From contig NC_081412.1 of assembly GCF_030272615.1 (NCBI RefSeq), positions 686,834,583-686,898,582 on the forward strand: a stretch of DNA of 64,000 nt, written 5' to 3'. The stretch is from Cryptomeria japonica (lineage: Eukaryota > Streptophyta > Pinopsida > Cupressales > Cupressaceae). The position numbers were made by a program, and so were the translations under genes. The first letter of the stretch is position 1. Each line of letters opens with the position of its first letter. The notes beneath the pieces are model-generated. The model made no database searches. It worked only from the letters and a program-made list of their open reading frames with translations, and was not told the origin of the DNA. This document shows, one piece after another, positions 54,655 to 64,000 of the stretch.

Positions 54655-56066
54655 TGTTGGCATATGATGAACCGGTATGATGATAATGTTTGTTGTCATT
54701 GATGTTAATAAGTGCAGGTGAACCAGTATGAAGATTGGAAGAAGTTGTTACTGATGTTCAAGTAAGAGAACCGGTATGAAGGGTTGAAGTGGACCAGTGT
54801 TAGGGTTTCACTAAGTGTGACTACCGATTGGTAGTCTCAGCTCTAGGGTTTCCGGTTTGGCAATCTAGCTTGTACGATGCAACCGGTGACATTTTGTGAT
54901 GATTTAACTAAGAGATAGGGATGAGATTGAGATGCCATGTCAGTTTTGTGCACGTGAAGGATTTCCTTGTGGATCTTGCATGTGAAGATCGATTGCATTA
55001 AATGTCTACCTCTGGAATGTACATTCTTCTTAGCGGTATGTGAAGAGAGCATGATGGGTTACTGATTTCCATATGCGGTGAAGAATAGATGATGCAGAGT
55101 GACTTATGATCTATTTTAGATTGTTTTATTCTATGCAAAATGTTTGAAAGGTCAGGATTGGACCGCTTGTAATTGTAAACCTAAAATGTTTAGGTTTTAG
55201 GGTTTATGCTACCGACCTAATTGTTATCTATCAGGTCGATGATATTTGTTATTGTTTGTGTTGGCAAATGTTGTGTTTGTATCTGAGTGATGAGATGCTT
55301 GCTAGACCAGTTAGTGGAAAACTGCAAAATGTGATTGCAGAGTAGAGGAGCTGAAAAGGATCTCCCTTAGCATGTAGTGTTGTTATCATATCAGAGCTTT
55401 ACTTGTTGTCTTCTAACCATTTCAACAGTAGGAAAATCCCTTTACCAGGTAGCTTTAACAGGCTTATTGCAAATCCTCTAACCAGGTGACTCAAGATCAT
55501 TGAGTTCTTCAAATCCTCTAGTGAGGTAACCTTTAACAAGGTATATAACCATCCCTTAACCGGGTGATCTTTAACAGGATCGGTTCCTAACATAACCTTA
55601 TTGTAAAGTCTTTAACTAGACTAGGCTCCTAACAGAGCGAGCTTCAAAAGAGTTCAAAAACAAGCTTGTGGGTATTGATCCCCACCATGGTTTTTCCGAT
55701 TTGGGTTTCCACGTGAAAAATAGTGTCATGAGTTGTGTGTTTTTCATGTGATGATTGAGCAGTCTTTGTTTAGGTAAATATGCATGAAAAGCTAATGGTT
55801 ATGGTATTACTGATACAACACATGCATGAGTATATTGGTGAAGTAGTTATTAAGTGTTGAATGTTATTTGAAGTATTCAGTTTTACTGGTTTAGCTATCT
55901 AAAGTCTTAGTGTGTTTAACTGGTATTACCATGGTTAAGTTCAGTGATGAAGACAACCGGTTAGCATTGTTTTAACTTGATAAGTTGTTGAAAAGTTTTT
56001 TTATGTACTGATTCACCCCCCTTCTCAGTATTGATTAGGGTATTTGTTGTTCATCGTTATTCATCA
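54655..56066 (+). repeat. Element H: 5' LTR
   Basis: 1412 bp, TGTTGGC to TTCATCA. The U3 has repeated ACCGGTATGA-like units (54671, 54771 and variants). The CATGGTTTTTCCGATTTGGG block is at about 55687 and a six-C run near 56007. The end sequence TATTCATCA is shared with F's LTR. Confidence 0.95.
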
Positions 56067-56068
56067 AT

Positions 56069-56080
56069 TGGTATCAGAGC
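56069..56080 (+). other. Element H: primer-binding site, initiator tRNA-Met
   Basis: TGGTATCAGAGC two bases after the LTR end. Confidence 0.95.
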
Positions 56081-56137
56081 AACTCCAGGTCCTTGGTGAT
56101 ATAAGCTTAACCACTTGAGGTAAAAGATCCTACTTTA

Positions 56138-56960
56138 ATGATGAAGAGGGAAGGTCCTAAGGTCAATAGAGATAACTTCAAAATATGGAAGGATGGAATG
56201 AAGATTTATATCAAGAGTTTGGGTGCTCAACACTAGAGCTATGTTGATAATGTCTATGTTATCCCCAATGGCACTCTAACCGATGATCAGAAAAGAGAGA
56301 TTCAAGAAAATGGGCAAGTCATGGAAGCCCTTATTAGCAGCCTATCTGATATTGAGTTCATTGATGTACAAGATAAGGACAATCCTAAGGGTGTATGGGA
56401 TACTTTGGAAACCATTTATGGTGGTGATGAGCATGTCAAGCAATCTAAGGAAGAGAGCCTTAGAGGAAAATTTGAAGACATGAGGATGGTTAAAGGAGAG
56501 ACCATTAAGCAATATGGCATAAGGATCAAGACTATGGTTGGAGATATCAAGAGCATTGGTGGAACAATTGATGATGCCACCATTGTCAGTAAAGTTTTGA
56601 GATCATTGTTACTGGTCTATGCAATCAGAGTTGCTGCTATTCAGGAGCTATTGCAAAGTTGACTGTATATGAGTTGAATAGCTATGATGGCAGTGTTCAG
56701 AAGACTAAGTCAGTCTTTAAAGCATCTCCTAAACCAACCAAAAAAGGAAAAGAAGTAAGTACCAGTTATGAATCTAGGCAATGCAGAGATATGGATGATG
56801 AAGAGATTCTGATGGAGTTTGAAGCTCTTCTTGCCAAGAGACTTCCAAAACGCATCAAAAAATACAGAGGTAAGCTTCCTTTAAAAAAAATTTCTTGTAA
56901 TAAGATAGGACATATAGTTGTTAACTATCCTGACAATGACAATAAGGATAAACCAGAGAG
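56138..56960 (+). pseudogene. Element H: gag
   Basis: UBN2-type copia Gag starting Met-Met-Lys-Arg at 56138. A TAG lies near 56236 in a Trp position. The helical domain is clear: Val-Met-Glu-Ala-Leu-Ile-Ser-Ser-Leu-Ser near 56316, Gly-Val-Trp-Asp-Thr-Leu near 56390, Val-Leu-Arg-Ser-Leu-Leu near 56593. A deletion near 56655 removes a few residues and shifts the frame, after which Thr-Val-Tyr-Glu-Leu-Asn continues. The zinc knuckle near 56885-56930 has lost its first and last Cys (Ser-Cys-x4-Gly-His remains). Close relative of I's gag. Confidence 0.88.
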
Positions 56961-58430
56961 GTTTAGAAAGTATAAAGGAGGAGGTAGGAGAAATTGTCTT
57001 GTTGCAGTGGATGAAGGTGTTACTGATGAAGAATCTGAGGATGAAGAGAATGAGGACATAGTGTCTGACAAGAAATCCCTTGTCTCTCGCATTGACAACT
57101 CTAATGAGTGGATTATTGATAGTGGGTGTTCTCACCACATGACTGGTGACGGGAGAAAGTTTCTATCTCTAGAAGATTATGATGGAGGTGTTGTCCGGTT
57201 CGGAAATGATGCACCATGCTCGGTGAAAGGTAAAGGATCCATCTCACTGAATGGAAAGAGTAGTGCGTATGATGTCTATTGGGTAGAAGGTCTTAAGAAT
57301 AACCTTTTGAGTTTTGCTTAGCTAAATGACAAAGGACTCATTTTGGAGTTCAAAGGTGGATTTTGCAGTATAATTGGAAAGAGTGGTGAACTTATCATCA
57401 CCGGTAAGCAGACCAGAGGTAACTTGTTTCAGTTGAATGCCAAGATTAGTCAATGTCTGATGGCAAAGTTTGAGGACAGTTGGATATAGCATAGGAGACT
57501 TTGCAATATAAACTTTGACAATATTATAAAAGCTAGTAAGATCAAGGCAGTAAGAGGATTGCCTTTGCTGAACAAACCAGAGAATTCTTTGTGCAGAGAA
57601 TGCCAACTTGGGAAGATGCCTTCCTCAACTTTCAAAGGTAAGTCTTTTACAACAAAGAACTTACTTGATCTTGTGCACACCGATCTGTGTGGTCCAATGA
57701 AAACTAGAAGTATTCAAGGAGATAGGTATTTCATGATTCTTACTGATGACTGCTCAAGAATGATGTGGGTCACATTCTTGAAAGACATGTCTAGGGCATT
57801 TGGAAAGTTCAAAGCCTTTAGAGCATTGGTAGAGAAGGAAAGTGGTCAAAGGATAAAATGCCTAAGAACTGATCAAGGAGGTGAATTCACTTCTGATGAA
57901 TTCAACAAGTACTATGAAGAGAACAATATCAAGAGGTAGTTGTCTACCCCAAGGACACCACAACAGAATGGCATAGCAGAAAGAAATAATAGGATTGTAG
58001 TTGAAGCGGTCAGAACAATGTTGATCCAAGGAAAGGTTGCTCACACTTTTTGGAGAGAAGCAGTGAGCACTGCAGTCTATACTATGAACCGGGTACTCAT
58101 CAAGAAAGGTAAAGATAAAATGCCTTATGAGTACTAGACCGGGAAGACTCACACTGTGAGTTATTTTAAAGTATTTGGCAGTAAGTGTTATATCAAGAGA
58201 GGTGAGCATCTAAGCAAGCTTGATGCTAAATGTGATGAAGGAATATTTTTGGGATATTCCACTAAAAGAAAAGATCTCAAGTGCTACAACATTAGGACTC
58301 GGAAAATTGTTGAGAGTATCAATGTCAGGGTTGATGAATCACCTAAGAAACATGACAAAACCAGCAGCAAGCAACTGGAAGATGAACTGGGTGTAATCTT
58401 CTAGGAACTGGTTAATAAAGAAACAAGCAA
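56961..58430 (+). pseudogene. Element H: protease and integrase
   Basis: Protease active site Asp-Ser-Gly at 57118-57126 with Cys-Ser-His-His-Met following. The fold continues to about 57430 with a TAG at 57319-57321. The integrase zinc module is at about 57490-57610 with a TAG at the Trp before the first His. The core has His-Thr-Asp-Leu-Cys-Gly near 57677, Arg-Thr-Asp-Gln-Gly-Gly-Glu-Phe near 57867 and Ala-Glu-Arg-Asn near 57976, so all three catalytic acids survive. TAGs lie at 57937-57939 and near 58136. C-terminal Phe-Gly-Ser-Lys-Cys-Tyr is near 58174. Confidence 0.9.
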
Positions 58431-60177
58431 AGACCTCAATGTTCCTGTACCAATAGAAGTTGCAGTAGGTGAAGAAGAAGATGGAGAAGAAGAAGAAGAG
58501 GAAAAGCAAGCAGAACTAGCTACGGTCATTCCTAGATATGTAAAACTACGTCATGATCCGAAGTAGATCATAGGAGATAAATATGTAGGGATACTCACAA
58601 GAAGAAAAGTGAAAGAAAAATCTTGCATGATTTTTGAATTTGAGCCTAAGACCACTAGAGAGGCACTTACAGATGAAGACTGGATTAAGGCAATGGAAGA
58701 GGAGTTGTACCAGATAGAAAAGAATGTAACAAAGTCTTTAGTACCCAAACCGAAACACAAGAATGTCATAGGTACCAAATGGGTCTTTAGGAATAAGCTG
58801 AATGAAGAAGGCATAGTGGTAAAGAACAAGGCAAGACTTGTATGCAAGGGATATGCTCAAGAAGAGGGAGAAGACTATGGAGAAACCTTTTCCCTAGTGG
58901 CTAGACTGGAAGGTGTTCGAACGCTACTTGCATTTGTAGCATTTAAGGGATTCAAGGTATACTAGATGGATGTGAAGTCTGCATTCTTGAATGGAATCCT
59001 ATAAGAGGAAGTGTATATTGAGCAACCAGATGGGTTTTCCTTATCAGTAGATAGTAACATGGTGTGTAGATTACACAAGGCCTTGTATGGATTGAAACAA
59101 GAACCAAGGGCATGGTATGAATGGTTACACTCTCATCTTGTGAAGATAGGATTTCAAAGAACAAGTGAGGACAACAACATCTACCTGTAATATGAAGGTG
59201 ATCAGATTTTGATCTGTGAAGTGTTTGTAGATGACATAATCTTTGGAGGAGATGATGAAATGAACCATGCATTTGAAGATGAAATGAAGAAAGAGTTTGA
59301 GATGTCTCTGATTGGACAGATAAAGTTCTTCATTGATCTACAAATTCAGCAGATGAAAGAGGGTATCTTTATTACCCAGTCCAAGTATTCAAAGAGGTAT
59401 TGAACACCTTTGGCATGGAGGAGAGAAAACTAGTTGGTACACCGATGGTGACCGGCTTCAAATTGACTAAGGAAGATGATTCAGTGTTGGTGAATGAGAA
59501 GGAGTACTGGTCAATGATCAGTAAGCTGCACTTTGTGGTACACAATAGACCAGATATTGCTCATGCAGTGGGCATTGTGGCCCGTTTTCTAGAAAATTCC
59601 AAGAGAATCCCACTTGGTAGCAGTCAAGAGGATACTTAGATACCTGAAAGAGATAGTTGATTATGGATTGTGGTATCCATACAATGGTGATTTTAATCTC
59701 AAAGTATTTACCAATGTAGATTGGGCAGGTAATGTGGATGACCGGAAGAGCACAACCGGTGGAGCGTTCTTTCTTGGTGGAAGATTAGTCTCACAGATGA
59801 GTAAGAAGTAGAGCTGTATTTCCCAGTCTATAGCTGAAGCAGAGTATGTGGCAGCATTTATGAACTACACTCAAGCAATTCGGATGAAACATGTATTGGA
59901 TGGTTTCAAAGTACCTATATCTGAACCGGTGAGTATATTTTAAGACAACACAAGTGCAATAAATATTTCCAAGAATCTGGTATTGCATGCTACAACTAAG
60001 CACATTGAGCTCAAGTATCACTTCTTGAGAGAGAAAGTTCAAAACAAATAGTTTGTATTAGAACATGTTTCCAGTAAGGAGCAGCTAGTAGGCATATTCA
60101 CTAAGCCCTTACCGAAAACTACATTTACCTATTTGAGAGATGAATTAGGGGTTCTACTCCTTCATGAAGTAAATTAA
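58431..60177 (+). pseudogene. Element H: reverse transcriptase and RNase H
   Basis: The linker (58460-58510) is a Glu-rich run encoded by a GAA/GAG microsatellite. The RT starts near 58600: Ala-Met-Glu-Glu-Glu-Leu (58690), Trp-Val-Phe-Arg-Asn-Lys-Leu (58780), a TAG in place of the Gln before Met-Asp-Val-Lys (58964), Leu-Lys-Gln-Glu-Pro-Arg-Ala-Trp-Tyr (59092, Glu for the usual Ala), Phe-Val-Asp-Asp at 59224-59235. Frameshifts near 59398 and 59610. The RNase H has Asp-Asp-Arg-Lys-Ser-Thr near 59738 and ends with Phe-Thr-Lys-Pro-Leu-Pro near 60097. Stop TAA at 60175-60177. Confidence 0.9.
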
Positions 60178-60467
60178 AAATGTGTGCTTTGCATCATTCA
60201 GGTACTATAGCGTCAAATATTTTAGGATTGATGTGTTGAAGGATGCTACTCCATAGGAGGAGCAGCATAGTGGAGAATGGAAGCATGTGCCTCCACTTTG
60301 GCATTGTTGTCAAAGGGGGAGATGATATTTGAAGTGATGAAGATATATGATATGGGAGAAGATATATGTTATAGTTTCACAAGATATATCTTATAGTTGC
60401 ACTGGTCTATGTTGTTTATAGTTGCAATGCTACACTGAGTATCGACATCAATGCCAAAGGGCGAGAC
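60178..60467 (+). other. Element H: 3' untranslated region and PPT
   Basis: The PPT next to the LTR reads CCAAAGGGCGAGAC (60454-60467), so one G has become C. A better run, CAAAGGGGGAGATG, lies near 60311, 150 bases upstream, and GAGGAGCAGCATAG near 60260. Confidence 0.8.
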
Positions 60468-61889
60468 TGTTGGCATATGATGAACTGGTATGATGATATT
60501 GTATGTTGTCATTGATGTCAATAAGTGCAAGTGAACCAGTATGGAGATTGGAAGAAGTTGTTATTGATGTTCAAGTAGGAAAACCAGTATGAAGGGTTGA
60601 AGTGGACCGGTGTCAAGGTTTCACTAAGTGTGACTACCAGTTAGTAGTCTCAACTCTAGGGTTTCCGGTTTGGCAATATAGCTTGTGTGATGCAACCAGT
60701 GACATTTTGTGATGAGTTAGCTAAGAGATAAGGATGAGATTGAGATGCCATGTCATTTTTGTGCATGTGAAGGATTTCCTTGAGGATCTTGCATGTGAAG
60801 ATCGATTGCATTAAATGTCTACCTCAGGAATGTACATTCTTCTTAGCGGTATGTGAAAAGAGTGTGATGGGTTACTAATTTCCATATGCGGTGAATAATA
60901 GATGATACAGAATGACTTGTGATCTGTTTGAGATTGTTTTATTCTAGGTGAAGTGTTTGAATGGTCAAGATTGGACCGCTTGTAATTGTAAACCTAAAAT
61001 GTTTAGGGTTTAGGGTTTAAGCTACCAACCTAATTGTTATCTATAAGGTCGATGATGTTTGTTATTGTATGTGTTGGAAAATATTGTGTTTGTATCCGAG
61101 TGATGAGATACTTGCTAGACTAGTGAGTGGAAAACTGCAGAGTGTGATTGCAGAGTAGAGCAGCTGAAAAGGATCTGCCTTAGAATGTAGTATTGTTATC
61201 AAATCAGAGCTTTACATGTTGTCTTCTAGCCATTTCAACAGTAGGAAAATCCCTTTACCGGGTAGCTTTAACAGGGTTATTGAAAATCCTCTAACCAAGT
61301 GACTCAATATCATTGAGTTCTTCAAATCCTCTAGCAAGGTAACCTTTAACAGGGTATATAGCCATCCCTTAACCAAGTGATCTTTAACATGATCGGTTCC
61401 TAACAGAACCTTATTGTAAAGTCTTTAATCGAACTAGGCTCCTAACAAAGTGAGCTTCAAAAGAGTTCAAAAACAAGCTTGTGGGTATTCATCCCCACCG
61501 TGGTTTTTCCCATTTGGGTTTCCATGTGAAAAAATTGTGTCATGAGTTGTGAATTTTTCATGTGATGATTGAGAAGTCTTTGTTTAGGTGAATATGCATG
61601 CAAAGCTAATGGTTATAGTATTACTGATACAACACATGCATGAGTATATTGGTGAAGTAGTTATCAAGTGTTGAATGTTATTTGAAGTATTCAGTTTTAC
61701 TGGTTTAGCTATCTGAAGCCTTAGTGTGTTTAACCGGTATTGCCATGGTTAAGTTCAATGATGAAGACAACTGGTTAGCATTGTTTTAACTTGATAAGTT
61801 GTTGAGAAGTTTTTGTATGTATCGATTCATCCCCCCCCCCCCCCCTCTCAGTACCAATTAGGGTATTTTTTGTTCATCATTATTCATCA
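60468..61889 (+). repeat. Element H: 3' LTR
   Basis: 1422 bp, TGTTGGC to TTCATCA. It carries a 16-C run at 61830-61845, against six C in the 5' LTR, which accounts for the 10-bp length difference. The CGTGGTTTTTCCCATTTGGG block is at about 61499. Confidence 0.95.
61830..61845. repeat. Homopolymer C tract in H's 3' LTR
   Basis: Sixteen C in a row where other copia LTRs in the window have five to eight. It may be real slippage or a sequencing artefact. Confidence 0.8.
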
Positions 61890-61949
61890 AAGATATGTTG
61901 AGAACCTCTAAAAAATACACACACGTCTACCTTGCTGAGAGGAAACTCA

Positions 61950-62681
61950 ACATCAAACCAAAAGGGATCGAAAGATGTTTTCATTAAATCTCCCCCTCAA
62001 ACCCTGTTGTCTGAGTCAATTACCAAAAGAGGTAATCGTATCCATAGCAGATGTCGAACCACTTTCAACATTTCCTTTAGTCTTTTCTTTTGATTTCTTC
62101 TCCCAAAACAACTTTCCTTTTCCTTTAGAGTCCATAATACTTTCTAGACCAATAGTCTTTTCTTTATTGCTTTTACAAAATTTTACAATATTTCCAACAT
62201 TGTTACAATTATAACATATCAGACCATTCTGCATCATACTCTTGTTCTCATTTCTTCTAAATTTCTTATTCATCCAACATTCAATGGCTTTGTGCCCATA
62301 TCCATTGCAAACATAGCAATATCCATTCAAAATTTTGACATTTATGTTTATATTCATTTTGCTTCTACATTCACTAGCCTTGCACCCAAACTTGTTGTAA
62401 TGATGACAATTTTCATTGAAAGAATAACCTCTTTTGTGATTTCTACACCAATTTTATTTGTGCCCTACTGCATTACATGAAAAATAGTTTCCTTTGAAAG
62501 ATAAATTCCTAGAAGAAATAGGATGAGGTCTCAATTCATCATAGGCTTTCTAAAATTTTGGTTTTGCATGGAATTATTCTTATCTTCAATAGCATTCTCC
62601 ATCTCTTTGTCCTTTTCTTCATTGATCTTTGAGCATTCACCAAATTCTTCATTATTCTAAAACTGCAAACCAAATTCTTGT
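61950..62681 (-). pseudogene. Element G ORF1: zinc-knuckle half of gag
   Basis: Four knuckles can be placed between about 62480 and 62160. Reading on the minus strand, the first has Tyr in place of its first Cys and a stop inside. The second has Cys replaced by Tyr and His by Cys. The third, Cys-Tyr-Val-Cys to Glu-Cys (about 62318-62277), is intact. The fourth has His replaced by Asn. A Lys/Gly-rich tail follows to 62016. Four knuckles with an aromatic residue at the first ligand of the first one matches F ORF1. Upstream is a Lys/Glu-rich end of the coiled coil (62660-62550). Confidence 0.7.
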
Positions 62682-63626
62682 TGTATACACTAAAATTTGG
62701 TTTGGAGAATTTAATTAATTAATTACAAAAATATTTAATTAGTGACTTTATTCCTCTACTATATAAATAAATTCAATAATTTATTTATATGTTTCATTAA
62801 TTCCTATTCTTCCCACTTTAATCACCTTCTTCTATTTCCCAATTAAATATACAAATTAATTAATTTATGTATTTAAATTCCCCCTTTCATTAAATTTGAA
62901 TTTAAAATTCAAATTTGAGCACATGGCTCCTACTCCTAACCTCCTATACTAACCACATGCTAACCTAACCCACCCAATCCAACTAAGGGTTTAACAAATC
63001 ATATCCCCTCCAACCTCTTATCCTAACCATCTTTTCAGTGTCAACCCTCTCTTGGAGACACATGTCTCTCATCTCCATGCCACTTGCCCCCTTTTTTGGC
63101 ATATGGTTAGAGAGTCTTTGCCTCTTGTCTCCTCAAGAATGATAGTTGATTCTTGCCACCTCACCTCTAGTCATGGAAATCTTATAAATACCCCCTCTTT
63201 TGGCTATGAAAGCATCACTAGCATCTTAGCAATTTAGCATTCTAGTAATCATTTCCAACATTTTCTTAATCATAGCTTAGTATTGTTGCATCATAGCATA
63301 TTATCATTGTAGTTACATGGCTTTCATGATAGCTTCATAATAATGTAGAATTAGCATAAATCTTGCATCATCTTTTGTATATTGCATAATCAGTTCCCAT
63401 CTCTTGGGTTGTCACTTTTCTGAAATCATGCATCTGAGAGCCATCCGTTGAACCAGAAAAGTCCTCAAGACTAAGGAGCAATGAGACAACATTGGGGAGT
63501 GTTTTAATTGGTTGCTTCTTTGTTTTCCTCAATACAATGTTTCATTTAAGTATGTGCATTTTTATATGCTTATTAATGGATTAAACATAATATTTTTTCA
63601 CACTCATATCTCCTTTCCACCTTTCA
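62682..63626 (+). repeat. Probable gypsy-type LTR inserted in G ORF1
   Basis: Starts TGTATACACTAAAATTTGG, resembling gypsy LTR starts such as M's, has AT-rich palindromic runs (62700-62880), and CTTATAAATACCCC near 63180 as a TATA box in plus orientation. The G gag frame is broken at both sides. No clear TSD was found and the right end is uncertain, so the bounds are approximate. Confidence 0.45.
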
Positions 63627-63867
63627 GGTTTAAGCCATTACTAATCTAATCTTTAGCATCTTTAAGTTCCCTTTTCAGATTCATCACTTCTTCTTCTAAT
63701 TTTGAACATTCTCTACTCTTCTCTTCAAGCTTTGTTTCACATTCATCAATAGCCTTCTTTCCTCTATCCAATAAACCCTTTAAGTGAGAAATCTTCTCAA
63801 CTACCTTCTTGTATTTGTCTCTGCACTCATCCAAATCAGCCAATGCAAATCTCAGTTTTCCTTCCAT
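63627..63867 (-). pseudogene. Element G ORF1: coiled-coil start of gag
   Basis: 73 codons from Met at 63867 (Met-Glu-Gly-Lys) with heptad-like spacing of Leu and many Lys/Glu, strongly predicted to be a coiled coil. It ends in a TAG near 63648 where the inserted LTR begins. It corresponds in position and character to the start of F ORF1. Confidence 0.65.
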
Positions 63868-64000
63868 ATCAAAGAGTATGATAACAAGTTCATTTCAAGC
63901 ACTTACATCAAAGAGTATGATAACATCATAAACATTCACATCATTCACACATGAACACCAATATTTTTATATGTGGAAAACCCAAATTGGGAAAAACCAT
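63868..64000 (-). repeat. Element G: end of 5' LTR and shortened leader
   Basis: The last 25 bases of the window, read on the minus strand, give ATGGTTTTTCCCAATTTGGG, the block found in all the copia LTRs here. No primer site TGGTATCAGAGC is seen before the gag start, so the leader has a deletion. A GATGTAAGTGCTTG/CATACTCTTTGAT phrase is duplicated at about 63872 and 63906. Confidence 0.5.

Larger units (their letters stand above)
54655..61889 (+). mobile_element. Element H: complete copia element
   Basis: Flanked by AAGAT at 54650-54654 and 61890-61894. LTRs of 1412 and 1422 bp, initiator-Met primer site, then gag, protease, integrase, RT, RNase H. At least nine of about thirteen internal stops are TAG where relatives have Gln (CAG) or Trp (TGG). 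Three frameshifts lie near 56655, 59398 and 59610. It is inserted in G between gag and ORF2. Confidence 0.96.
50803..64000 (-). mobile_element. Element G: diverged relative of F, three insertions
   Basis: Minus-strand order is LTR-like end and leader (64000-63868), coiled-coil gag with zinc knuckles (63867-61950, interrupted), spacer, ORF2 homologue (54465-51275, interrupted), then about 470 bp of 3' non-coding sequence with purine-rich runs (near 51075 and 51220). The insertions are an L solo LTR (53002-54043), element H (54655-61889) and a gypsy-like LTR (about 62682-63626). Gag before ORF2 with no pol is the same layout as F. The 3' LTR is not recognised. Confidence 0.72.

Noticed and set aside
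62674-63631. Exact TSD for the LTR-like insertion in G ORF1
   Set aside because: Several end choices were tried (starts at 62679 and 62682, ends from 63602 to 63626); none gave a 5-bp match better than three of five.

Overview
The window is nuclear DNA from a large-genome seed plant. No host gene is recognisable; almost every base can be assigned to LTR retrotransposons or their debris. The evidence is AT-rich sequence, Ty1/copia and Ty3/gypsy (Tat-like) polyproteins carrying many TAG stops, primer sites complementary to plant initiator tRNA-Met, and elements nested inside one another with exact 5-bp target duplications (TSDs). The density and age of the insertions would fit a gymnosperm, but the sequence alone does not prove it.

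Labels used below. A (1-3840, +): decayed gypsy pol with an RNase H domain placed before the reverse transcriptase. M (3841-30087, -): Tat-like gag-protease with a long leader and a 5' LTR split by D. K (30088-43543, -): an older Tat-like gag-protease that carries M and the I/J block. D (13814-29604, -): complete copia element, TSD GGGTT. E (14219-22120): LTR-like piece inside D's 3' LTR. C (15143-21374, +): complete copia, TSD ATAAA, inside E. I (30400-38664, -): copia with one LTR bordered by both a primer site and a polypurine tract (PPT). J (39085-42312, +): 5'-truncated copia. F (43544-50802, +): LTR element with two ORFs and no pol. G (50803-64000, -): diverged relative of F. H (54655-61889, +): complete copia, TSD AAGAT, inside G. 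L: an LTR family present as two solo LTRs (25184, 53002) and one fragment (38690).

Layout: A meets M tail to tail at about 3840. M's leader (6775-13000) holds a solo LTR that itself contains a D-family solo LTR, plus several repeat arrays. From 13018 to 30087 lies the deepest stack: K contains M, M contains D, D contains E, E contains C. From 30088 to 43543 K's protease and gag are split by I, which has a J-family solo LTR in its 5' LTR, then by a scrap of a tandem second I copy, an L fragment and J. From 43544 onward F runs into G, and G is split by L, H and another gypsy-like LTR.

How the parts relate: C, D, H, I and J encode the usual copia chain (gag, protease, integrase, reverse transcriptase, RNase H), all now broken. 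F and G encode instead a coiled-coil gag with four zinc knuckles and a second large protein of unknown function, with no sign of protease, integrase or reverse transcriptase. F's LTR and primer site resemble those of the copia elements around it, so it was probably mobilised by one of them. This two-ORF, pol-less family is the best candidate in the window for something undescribed. All boundaries, TSDs and LTR comparisons were read by eye.
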